A DNA stretch of 64,000 nt from Isoetes taiwanensis (taxonomy: Eukaryota > Streptophyta > Lycopodiopsida > Isoetales > Isoetaceae). Positions 47,630 to 57,540 of the stretch are shown one piece after another. The notes under the pieces were generated by a model. The model was given only the letters and a program-made list of their open reading frames with translations. It did no database searches and was not told the origin of the DNA. The stretch is taken from NCBI GenBank assembly GCA_021234155.1, contig JAJEKV010000002.1, positions 10,532,725 through 10,596,724 on the forward strand. Reading direction: 5' to 3'. The translations under genes were made by a program, and so were the position numbers. The first letter of the stretch is position 1, and each line of letters opens with the position of its first letter.

Positions 47630-48247
47630 AATTATTGTTTTATTTGAGCTTCATTGTAAGAGTAGAAATTTTGGTACATTGAATAGGAAGGCAGTTGCTA
47701 TCTACTAAGAATAATTAAGAAAATAATGAGATTAACAAGAAAGCTTAGTCTTAATGGTGTATTTTTTGAAAATTTTGTATAGCTTATACTTTGGAATTAA
47801 TATGGGCTGGGCATATGCTGATCTTAGCATACTGAAGTTCGATATGAATGCTCTCATGGTGTGACATGGATGGGTATAGCTAGGTCTTGAAATAGATCTA
47901 CTATCATGATAATTTTTGAGAAGTACAGCTTGTAGACTGCCTGGAGTAGTGAGTTCTTAGAGCTTTAAGTATGGATGTATAATTCTAAGATGAGATAATT
48001 ATTTCTGCTACTGTGCTAACATAAATTTGGTGGAAATAATATGGTAAAACGATGGGCTGATTTTATGGCTAAGAGTAAGTTGCTCTATAAAGTCAGTGAG
48101 TACAAGCTTTAAATCCATTGGGCTATTTCCTTAAATAAACTTATGTTATGCTTTGGGATATCATAGCTTGCTCAGATAGAAACAGGGTATGGATATTGCA
48201 AATGCCATATGGGTCATAGTTTATGCACATTAAGGGGACTACTAATA
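47630..48247 (+). repeat. Repeat B copy 1, left part
   Basis: It matches the complement of 13308-13918 and 54636-55265. It is cut at 48247 by the 6.2-kb Helitron and resumes at 54438. A short unassigned stretch (47491-47629) precedes it. Confidence 0.85.
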
Positions 48248-48477
48248 TCTATCTATTGTTTAAATTTGGATTTTCTGGTCTGGAGAAAAACATTTTTGGA
48301 TTTTTTCTTAGCTGATTTCCCTAAGGTTTTGGGGTTATTAGCAGCCGGAAAAAGTTTTTGACAATCCAAAAATCGGGCATTTTTATTTCCTTTGTATGAT
48401 TTAGGGTTTGCGTGGTTTTTGAGGATAGAATTTCTAAACGGGCGATGCCAGGTTTGTGGCTTGATGAAAACATGTAT

Positions 48478-48592
48478 GGTGGCATGGCCACCGGGACCAC
48501 ATTCCGGTGTGGACCGGTGGGGCCCCGCGACCGGCGGAGCCGGGTGCGGGTCACCGGCCACACCGGAATGTGGGACCGGTGGCCATGCCACC
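48478..48592. repeat. Long GC-rich inverted repeat
   Basis: Arms of about 40 bases (48478-48517 with 48553-48592), beginning GGTGGCATGGCCACCGG and ending with its complement, face each other across about 35 bases. There are few mismatches. The DNA or RNA could form a very stable hairpin. Confidence 0.9.
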
Positions 48593-50690
48593 ACAACATG
48601 GAAATGGGGCGCCCATTTTTTTTTCTTGGTCTGGCGATGGCGATAGTCTGGCGATGGCGATGGCGCTCTGCGGGTATGGCCCTCGGGCCGCTCCTTGTGC
48701 TCTGACGGCCATGGCGCTCCGCATTTCCTGCCGTTGAGCAGTTAGGGCGCTCATTTTCTTGGTTGTGTTTCTTTTTATGAAGATTTATTTCACGATTCCC
48801 TTCTGTTCTTGAGGAAAAGCGGCTCTTTCATGGTTCCAGTATGTTCTTGAGGAAAAACGAGTAGATAGTAGTGATCTTTTGTGTCTCAATGTAATTTTTT
48901 CTTCTCTTTTATGGTTTCAAACTATTTTTTCCTTGCATGCAGGTCCGGGATGATGTTTTGTGCACGCAGATGGGGATACAGGTCATGCAAAGATTCAGAT
49001 GCGAGTCTGATGCAAAGATTCAGATGCAAATGCGAGTCTGCATGCAGATGCGAGTCTGCTTGCTTCTGCTGCAACGGTGAAGAGATACAGAAAGGCCAAG
49101 CCGGACTTGCAGCAGTAAAGTGAAAAAAAAGGGGAAGCCGATGCTACCTTTTCATTAGAATAGCCTCCGTTTCTTGTATCTCTCTGTTTACATAAGCCTG
49201 TCGGCCATTTTCATTGCTTTTGTTCCTTTCTGTATACAGAGGCTACTGTAAAAGATTTCTGTGAAAGACTTGTCTATTTTGGGGAACCGGTATAAGATTT
49301 CTGTGTAAAAACTTGTGTCTATTTTGGGAACCGGTTGTAGCCTGTAAATATATGTATGTGCGGAATTGGCTTCCCACTTTCCATTCCGGATTGTAGGGAT
49401 ATGCCACATGGCAGCACGTAGTTTATCTTCAGACAAAAACGGCGACCCCATTTCCATGTTGTTGGCATGCATGCCATGATTCAGGGTATATAGGGAGGTC
49501 TTGAGGACTTCCAAATCGATCTGTCAGAGAGAGAGAGAGAGTTTGTGATACAATTATATTGCTTACTTCTGCCGATATACTGGCGCATGGATTTGGAGAT
49601 TCAAGCCAGTCTGATTTGTGACTTGCTCTGTATGGACTTCGGTTTATCAACCAGATGGCCTATCAGGGGATTCTTTGCAGACGATCTGGGTTGGGTTCTT
49701 TTTTCAGGAAGGTTTTCATTTGATTCGATTTGGTCTCTACATCATGGACTCATGTTTAAATTGGTATGTTGCCTCCAAAATTGCCGGCACCTGTGAACGC
49801 TTTCTACTTTAAGGTTAGAAGTAATCCTGTGGGACACAGCCTATGCATTTGTCAAATTCGCATGCATCATGTTCTTGACCACCAGAACAGTTTTATGTAA
49901 ACAAATTATTTTGCATAGTCAATTTTTTATTTACAATATGGAAATCTGCCCTGATCGAAGCCACCAATCCAAGGCTCTATTTCTAAGGTCTCATCTCAAT
50001 ATTTGAATGTAAATTGCCATCAGTTTGCAAGGCTGATTTAGTTAATGGCATGCTTGCAGATATGGAGCAAATATTTTGATGCAGTGATGGGCTTCAAGTC
50101 TACATGTCCTTTCCTTTTGTATTCATCTTCTAAACTTTCTATTGTGACTGGGTAGATGGAGAAGCATATCATATGACATTTTAATTATCACAACTTTTAG
50201 GCTGTAAGTATTTCGATTATTGTTTTCCATGAGTTGCCATTTAAAATAGAAGCTTCAGCATCATAAGTATAGAGTTAGACAAACATGGAATGCTATTTTA
50301 TTTTCCTAGGTATATCCTTCAGACACAACAAGTGATATAGAAGAACTATATGCCGAGCAAGATTATCTCTTTCTAAGTCAGTCTCATCTCCCTTTCTTGA
50401 ATGATTGATTATTTATGCACTGACATGCTGTATTATTTCTGATTGAAGGAACAAGACACATCAATATGGGTTCCCAACCCTGCTATTCGAAGATTTATCA
50501 ATGGCATTTTTGGAAGATCTGTGTGCAAGATCTCTCCAGTCAAAGCAACTCCATGCTTCAAATCTCCATGCAACAATGTTTCAGAGCGGCTTCTTGGGGT
50601 GAGCTATGGCTAGCGGATTCTGAAAGTTATGTTGTGAGGAGCTACGTTGAGATATAAATGTAACATTTTCTTTGTTATTTCTCTAGAATC
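48593..50690. other. Helitron interior with short repeats and possible exon traces
   Basis: CAGATGCGAGTCTG-type blocks repeat at 48985-49060, and GGGAACCGGT blocks at about 49280-49335. A (GA)n run is at 49524-49542. An exon-like frame at 50465-50600 reads NPAIRRFINGIFGRSVCK, but I do not recognise it. Confidence 0.4.
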
Positions 50691-51860
50691 ATGTTGTACT
50701 CCTGCCCGATGCTTCTGCCTAATAGTTCCCTTCATAAATAGGTGACAGGGCTGAATTGTAGAGGTCTTAAACCTTTCCATCATGGCCATTTACATGTTTC
50801 AAAAAAAGCATCCTTTGTAAGATGTTTTAGTCAGACTTAAGTTTATTACATGTTCTCCTTTCAAATCCACCTCCTGTTATCTTGAGATATAGATATAAGA
50901 TTTCCTTTGTTATTTCTCTAGACTCATGCTATGCTCATGTCCGATTCTTTTGCCTAATATTTTAATTCATATATAGGTGATGAAATCCACCTCCTGTTTT
51001 CTTGAGATATAGATATAAGATTTCCTTTGTTATTTCTCTAGACTCATGCTATGCTCATGTCCGATTCTTTTGCCTAATATTTTAATTCATATATAGGTGA
51101 TGGGTCCAAGTTCTAAATCTCCTTCACCTCCCAAGTTTTGAATCTCCCAAATGGCTGAATTGTAGAAGTCTTAAAACTTTTCCATCATGACCATTTACAT
51201 GTTTCAATGAAGCATCCTCTGTCAGATGCCTTAGTCAGACTTAAGTTTATTGCATGTCATGTGCAAGTCCTCCTTTCAAATCCACCTCATGTTATGTTGA
51301 GATATGGATATAAGATTTCATTTGTTATTTCTCTACGCTTATGTTGTCATGTCCGATTCTTTTGCCTAATAGTTCCCTTCCTTTATAAATAGGTGATGGG
51401 TCCAACACCTCCAAGTTCTGAATCTCTCCAATGGCTGAATTGTAGAAGTCTTAAAACTTTCTATCATGACCATCATGACCATCTTCAAAAGAAACATCCT
51501 CTGTAAGATGCCTTAATCAGACTTAACTTTACTGCATGTTCTGTGCAAATCCTTCTTTCAAATCCACCTCCTCTTATGTTGAGATATGGATATACGATTG
51601 TTTGTTATTGCTCTAGACTCATGTTGTGCTCATGTCCAATTCTTTTGCCTAATACGTTTCTTCGTAAATAGGTGATGGGCCCAACACCTCCAAGTCTTGA
51701 ATCTCTCCAGTGGTTGAATTGTAAAATCTTAAACTTTTCCGATTGACCATTTACATGCTTCAAAAGAAGCATCCTCTGTAAGATGTCTTATTCATTATTC
51801 AGATGCATGTTCTGTGCAAGTCCTCCTTTTAAATCCACCTCATGTCTTTCATGTAGTGCC
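50690..51860. repeat. Tandem array of about 270-base units in the Helitron
   Basis: Five repeats of a block with AAATCCACCTC (50863, 50984, 51275, 51558, 51830), TTGAGATATAGATATAAGAT and CATGTCCGATTCTTTTGCC. The second unit is truncated to about 120 bases. The units differ by roughly 10 percent. Confidence 0.85.
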
Positions 51861-52019
51861 CAAGTTTCAGATGTATCCTCCCATAAACAAGACCGTAGAG
51901 ACATTTGCATGTATGCTTTGCATGTCTTTACCTTGGATCTAAATGTGCCGTTGCCATGGGAGAATTGTTCACATGCAAAAACAACGTAACTGAAAGGATA
52001 GAATAGAATAGAATAGAAA

Positions 52020-52530
52020 GAGCAGTATAGCTTTCTACCTGATACCAAACAACCTCTCTGTCATATAATCTCCACCTCACACAGAAAGCAGCTTCCTCCA
52101 ATGTGTGAACATTATGTGGATTTTGTGGCAAAGCCAGGGTAATATTTTTGCGCAGTAGAAGTCCTTCAATAAGGCTGGATGGATCTACAAGGAGCTGGGT
52201 TCCACCTTCCAACCAAATGCTAAATGCGCTGTTGGAAAACAATATATGGGATAAATTCTTTGGTATATATAAGTGTATTCATTGCATGCTGAGTTTTATA
52301 GGGCAATTTTTCTACCAGAATTATGTGCCAGAAGCCAACTTTGCATGTTATAGGATCAAGTTACTTTCCTGTCTCTTGCAGAATGGTAAGGGTCTCACTG
52401 TCTACAAAGGTGAAAAAGCAGACATTCCTTGAAGAAACTGTATGCACATGCTTTGGCTGCAGAAAATCATCATGAGCACCAAATATTGCTGTTATTACAA
52501 CTAAGCCTGTACGCTTATCCATTGGTATAA
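52020..52530 (-). pseudogene. Captured fragment of a DUF616 (TOD1/MUCI70-like) gene
   Basis: On the minus strand one exon reads LVVITAIFGAHDDFLQPKHV and NVCFFTFVDSETLTIL (52530-52361). A second reads SIWLEGGTQLLVDPSSLIEG, LRKNITLALPQNPHNVH, FEEAAF-like and QVESY (52221-52024). This is the order of the DUF616 glycosyltransferase-like family (TOD1/MUCI70), which works in the Golgi on cell-wall polysaccharides. Donor/acceptor-like sites separate the two. It is a partial gene inside a Helitron, with the catalytic ends missing. Confidence 0.65.
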
Positions 52531-52755
52531 GTGTATTCATTGCATGCTGAGTTTTATAGGGCAATTTTTCTACCAGAATTATGTGCCAGAAGCCAACTTT
52601 GCATGTTATAGGATCAAGTTATTTTCCCGTCTTTCGCAAAAAGCAGACATTCCTTGAAGAAACTGTATGCACATGCTTTGGCTGCAGAAAAACATCATGA
52701 GCACCAAATATTGCTGTTATTACAACTAAGCCTGTACACTTATCCATTTCTATCT
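52269..52755. repeat. Direct duplication covering the DUF616 exon
   Basis: About 250 bases from AAGTGTATTCATTGCATGC to TAAGCCTGTACGCTTATCCA occur at 52269-52520 and again from 52524. The second copy lacks about 40 bases of the exon end. Confidence 0.85.
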
Positions 52756-52845
52756 TATTCCTTAATTATGAAGCCGGTTGAAGGATGATTGACAAAGCCA
52801 CATGGAACATCTTCTGCGTACTTTTGGAAAAACGTCTCTCTTTCC

Positions 52846-52898
52846 TGCAGACCTAGCGTACTTTTGGAAAAACGTCTCTCTTTCCTGCAGACCTAGAC
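52846..52898. repeat. Tandem duplication, 41 bases
   Basis: CGTACTTTTGGAAAAACGTC through CCTGCAGACCTAG is present twice in tandem. Confidence 0.85.
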
Positions 52899-53139
52899 TG
52901 CCATCAAAAGTCAAATGAATCTGAGAACTCTTTGGACTTCAGATATTTTTGTGAATGCAGTTGGGCTATCTTCACATTTTGCATTTTGCTGTATCTATGG
53001 CCAGATTTGAGTATTGTAGGTTATGCATTCACAACGTCATTGCCAGATCTAGGACAGATTTAGCAAAACCTTAAAGAATTGCGTGTAACTGTTGCTGACC
53101 TTCATGGACTGACCAATGGAGCACATTTGATAAAATAGC

Positions 53140-53292
53140 TCCCATGCTTTGAAAGTTTTTCCCTATCCTTTGGTAAAATAACTCTGATGCTTTGAAAGTT
53201 TTTCCCTGTCTTTATTAATGTTTACATTCATTATTTTACTAGAACATTGCTTTATTAATGTTTACATTCATTATTTTACTAGAACATTGCAG
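53140..53292. repeat. Two short tandem duplications
   Basis: GCTTTGAAAGTTTTTCCC occurs twice, and CTTTATTAATGTTTACATTC with the following ATTATTTTACTAGAACATTG occurs twice in tandem. Confidence 0.85.
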
Positions 53293-53437
53293 GCTTAGGA
53301 CATATGTCCTTACCGCATTTGCGCTGAAGCAGATTGTTAATACATGTTCTGGAGATATCTGCATCTAATCCAGTGAACCATAACCATCTGCATAGCATTG
53401 CGCAGCATTATATCATCATAGTCTGAATTATCCCGCG

Positions 53438-53638
53438 TACAGTTCTTTATTGCGTGCACATGAAATAAGACGATGTGACAAAGTGTATTTATTATGCAAT
53501 GGGTGCTATTTTGACCAAAAAAAAGGTCTTGGCTCTAATGTCATTTGCACAGTAGTGAAGGCTGACGAAACCCTCTGGTTTAATTATGTACCCGAGGAAA
53601 TAGTTGGAGAGAGCGTGGCATGTGCAGAAAGAAACCCT
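53438..53638 (+). pseudogene. Possible captured exon, unknown
   Basis: The open frame reads RRCDKVYLLCNGCYFDQKKG and TVVKADETLWFNYVPEEIVG before TAG. It is cysteine-containing and protein-like. I do not recognise it. It lies inside the 6.2-kb Helitron, so gene capture is the likely origin. Confidence 0.35.
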
Positions 53639-53904
53639 TAGCAACTTATTCTTTAAAAATGCATGCTCCATGCTTTTGGGAGGAACATGTGGTGATCATG
53701 CAGTCCAAGTCCAGATAATCTATTTCATTTTGACTAGAATTGGTGATTCTTACGTGCAAAGAACTGGCCAAGTCATTCTTAATCTGTCCAACACCGTGTT
53801 ATAGATTGCATTACAACCAACAAACAAGGATGACATGTCAAGAACTAGATAACAGGAATTGACTGCAAGATGGACACATATTCAAAATATGTAGTATTTG
53901 GAAA

Positions 53905-54065
53905 ATATATAATCACAACTTGCAAGATCACTAAATAGGTTTTCCAAGACAAGTGCGATTACAATGTGACTATTTCATAAACAAAATATATAAGCAGGAC
54001 TTGCAATATCACTAAATAGATTTCCCAAGGCAAGTGTGATTACAATGTGACTATTTCATAAACAG
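53905..54065. repeat. Tandem duplication, about 80 bases
   Basis: A block with ACTTGCAAGATCACTAAATA and GTGATTACAATGTGACTATT is present twice. Confidence 0.8.
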
Positions 54066-54409
54066 TATCGTCATTTGCAGGATATGTAATGTCCAGGAAT
54101 TATATGGCTACAATACTTATGAACCATTGTTTATTGAAGAAAATAGATGCGAGCATTTGAATTAAGCACTTCCATATGACAACAACACTCCTAAACCATT
54201 TGTTTATTGAGGAAATTGTTTATGGCATTTGATTTAGGCGCATCCATATCCTGAGCTTGGATAGTACCTTTGTTAAACTATGTTTCGCCAACATGAACCT
54301 CATCGAAACCCATAAAATGATGGCATCTCCTATCTCTTTACATCAGACCAAGATCAAGGTGTTTAGATATCTATAACTCTATGGATACCTGCATCAAAAT
54401 GTATTTAAC

Positions 54410-54426
54410 GCCCGGCAACGCCGGGC
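54410..54426 (+). terminator. Helitron 3' hairpin (6.19-kb element)
   Basis: A 7-bp stem GCCCGGC/GCCGGGC with loop AAC lies 7 bases before the terminal CTAG. It has the same architecture and loop as the hairpin at 35343-35359, so the two Helitrons belong to related families. Confidence 0.85.
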
Positions 54427-54437
54427 TCCGTTACTAG

Positions 54438-55496
54438 TATTTCCTGAAACTGCATTTTGTAGGATCCCTTTAGACTTAAGGGAATGTAAATTTATTATAT
54501 ACTATTGTCTAGGTTTGATGATGTATCTTATCTAGCAGTCTACATGATATCTAACTAGGTTTTGCAGCAAATAAAGAGTTAGATCATGAATATAATAACA
54601 TCTACAAGTTGTACACAACAAACAAAACTAAGGAAATAATTATAGTTTTGTTTGAGCTTCATTCTAAAAGTAGAAATTTTGGTACAGTGAATAGGAAGGC
54701 AGTTGCTATCTACTAGAAATAATGAAGAAAATAATGGGATTAATAAGAAAACTTAGTCTTAATAGTGTATTTTTCGAAAATTGTGTATAAATCTATGCCT
54801 GCTTATACTTTGGAAATTAATATGGGCTAGGCATATCCTGTTCTTGGCATAAATTATTAACCTGAAGTTCGATATGATGCTCTCATGGTGTGACATATAT
54901 GGGTATAACTAGGTCTTGAAACAGATCTACTATCATGATAATTTCTGAGAAGTACAGCTTGTAGACTGCCTGGAGCAGTGAGTTCTTAGAACCTTAAGTA
55001 TGGATGTATAATGCTAAGATGAGATAATTATTTCTGCTACTGTGCTAACATAAATTTGGTGGAAATAAAATGGTAAAATAATGGGCTGTTTTTCTGACTA
55101 AGAATAAGTTGCTCTATAAAGCCAGTGAGTACAAGCTTTAAATTCATTGGGCTATTTTCTTAAATAAACATATGTTATGCTTTGGGATATCATAGCTGCT
55201 CAGATAGAAACAGGGTATGGATATTGCAAATGCCATATGGGTCATAGTTTATGCACATTAAGGGGATAAACTTTATTTTTGAAAGCCACAATAGGGCAGA
55301 TAGTTGTGCACAAGTAGCTCGAGAAATTTACATATATTACTAACATATTTCCTGAAATTGTATTTTGCAGGATTCTTTTAGATTAAGGGAATGTAAATTT
55401 ATTATATACTATGGTCTAGGTTTGATGATGTATCTTATCTAGCAGTCTTTATGATATCTAACCAGATTTTGCAACAAATAAAGAGTTAGATCATGA
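54438..55496 (+). repeat. Repeat B: end of copy 1 and tandem copy 2
   Basis: 54438-54635 completes copy 1 after the Helitron. 54636-55496 is a second tandem copy, with about 90 extra bases at 55268-55357. Copy 2 is cut at 55496 by the tail of the RTE-like LINE. Confidence 0.85.
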
Positions 55497-55691
55497 ATTA
55501 GAATTAGAATTAGAATTAGAATTGGAATTGGAATTGGAATTGGAATTGGAATTGGAATTGGAATTGGAATTGGAATTGGAATTGGAATTGGAATTGGAAT
55601 TGGAATTGGAATTGGAATTGGAATTGGAATTGGAATTGGAATTGGAATTGGAATTGGAATTGGAATTAGAATTAGAATTAGAATTAGAATT
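55497..55691 (+). repeat. (GAATTG/GAATTA)n microsatellite, LINE 3' tail
   Basis: About 32 six-base units: a central run of GAATTG bordered on both sides by GAATTA. It sits exactly at the 3' end of the minus-strand LINE, where RTE-type LINEs carry simple-repeat tails. The long ORFs across it are trivial repeats and not genes. Confidence 0.95.
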
Positions 55692-57457
55692 ATTGTCCCT
55701 AGTGCCCTAAGGCCCCTGGATTGATGTAGCATGGGCGAGCTCCCATAGGGTGCTACTAGCACAACACGCTGATACAATGTAGCCCTTTCTGAGGACTTTT
55801 TTTGTTTTCTTTTGGTACCAACACCCTGCTTATAGTCGGCTTCATGGTCGTGCGGTGGTGTGTCGCTATCATCAGCTTTTAGTTGAGCTCTTTTGGGGCC
55901 ATAATGTCCCATCTTTCAGGATGTTCATAATAGAAGCCCTCTTTCTTCGTGAGCCTGCCGATGCTTGGCTGTCATATCCCTGATCGCCTCTGTCGGTTCT
56001 TTTATTGTGGCCCCTCTTGCCATTAGGATGTGGACCGGCTGCCCCCATCTTATATCCCTATATCTGTTTCTGATGTCTGCATAGACCGTACATTCGTTGA
56101 GCATGTGGCTCTCGTCTTCCACTTTTCCTGTGTTACAGATTCTGCAGATGCGGTCCTCTCTTTCCACTTTCCTCCACCTGTCCTTTTCAATTCTTAGATC
56201 ATGACTTCCCATTTTAAATTTTGCGAGTGTGTCCTTTTTTTTTTTCCCTACCAAATTATCTCTATACATGGGTTGTCCTGTGTGGCGCTCGGGGTTGAAG
56301 ACTTCTGTTAGCCATAGTGTTTTGGGACCACTACATTTCTCTAAACATGTTTTCATTGCTACCTCAGCCCATTCCTCATACCATTTCCCTTCGTTTATCA
56401 GATCACTCAGGTTTAACCCCATCTGCCTCGTCCAAACTGCCACTGCCCTGAACCATCCGTTGCCTGTGATGATATGTGACTTTGCCGATTCGTTTATTAC
56501 AATGGTTGACAGTTTCTCGGCATGACCGCCCCTATTATCTTTTATTAAGTATCTGATGGTCCTCTCTTGACCTGTTTCATATATCATAGTTGCTAGAGGT
56601 GTGTTTGCCCGTACTCTAAATTCTTGTCTGTGCCATTGTCTAAAGATCCCTTCTTGCTTGTCCCATTTCTTGTCTGATAGTCCGGGCCCCCATGTCTCTG
56701 ATCCATATGGCTGTGTTGCTGCAACTATTGTACTAAACAAGTAACATTTGATCTCCCAGTCCACTATTTTGCTTCTATTACCAAAATTCTTCATACTGAA
56801 ATAGCTCCCAATGGCTGCTTGGAATCTGGCATCAGTCCCCCTGGTCCAGTTGCCTGTGCCGTGTGCATCGTACCCTAAATATATGTATTCTGCTGATTCT
56901 TCTAATTCTGTTCCCATGTATTTGAATGGTACGTGTCTATTTTTGGTGCCAAATGTGACTATTTTGGTTTTTACTAGATTTACTGTTACCCCTGTCTTTT
57001 CACAAAATGCTTCTAGTAGCTCTAGTAACCTGCACATCCCCTTACTCTTTGTGGCCATCATGCTTAAATCATCCGCATATAGCATGATAGGTACCTTAGT
57101 GTCCCCTAGAGTTGGGACATCTGCATCCCCTTGATGTTTCATAATGAACCCCTGCAGTGCATCTATGTATATACCAAATAGTGTCGGTGACAGAGGGCAT
57201 CCCTGTTTAACTCCTGTATCGCAATCTATCGTCTGTCCGTCCTGCTCCATTTTTGCGTATACCTCTGATACAATCGCGCTATCGAGCCTACCATGTCATC
57301 TGGGGCTCTCATATCTACTAGTCTTTGCAACAACTTCTCCCGAGGAACCGTATCAAATGCTTTTCTAAAGTCTACAAAGCAGCATATTATCTTCCTTCGT
57401 CCCTGAGCTTTGCATTGTTCTATTAAGATCCGAAATGTTACCAAATGATCTATAGTT
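55692..57457 (-). pseudogene. RTE-like LINE, back part (RT to C-terminus)
   Basis: It begins at codon IDHLVTFRILIEQCKAQ (57453) with domain CCFVDFRKAFDTVPREKLL. After a frameshift, a 441-codon ORF (57250-55925) reads GVKQGCPLSPTLFGIYIDAL, IMLYADDLSMMA, a thumb and a C-terminal zinc-like CRICNTGKVEDESHMLNEC. The RT catalytic YADD is intact. The start of this protein is at 21236-21516. The break at 57454-57457 (AACT on the minus strand) touches the X terminus. Confidence 0.9.
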
Positions 57458-57473
57458 AAGCACAGTTTCATTA
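57458..57473 (+). repeat. Terminal inverted sequence of element X, end B
   Basis: AAGCACAGTTTCATTA is identical to 21517-21532. It directly follows AGTT, the complement of the AACT that precedes end A. Confidence 0.75.
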
Positions 57474-57540
57474 AATGTGGACAATACCTTGAATTGTGGA
57501 CTTTTTATAAAACAGACGCTTCGATAACACTAACATACAT

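Larger units (their letters stand above)
48248..54437 (+). mobile_element. Non-autonomous Helitron of 6.19 kb with captured gene pieces
   Basis: It starts TCTATCTATTG after A (48247). It ends with hairpin GCCCGGC-AAC-GCCGGGC (54410-54426), then CTAG (54434-54437) before T (54438). The empty site is seen in the inverted repeat B copy near 13306, where the two flanks are contiguous, so both termini are well fixed. It has no Rep/helicase. It carries a DUF616 gene fragment, other possible exons, a long GC-rich hairpin and several tandem duplications. Confidence 0.9.

Noticed and set aside
55522-55710. ORF encoding poly-Glu-Leu, and an opposite ORF encoding poly-Ile-Pro
   Set aside because: Both are translations of the hexamer microsatellite at the LINE tail.
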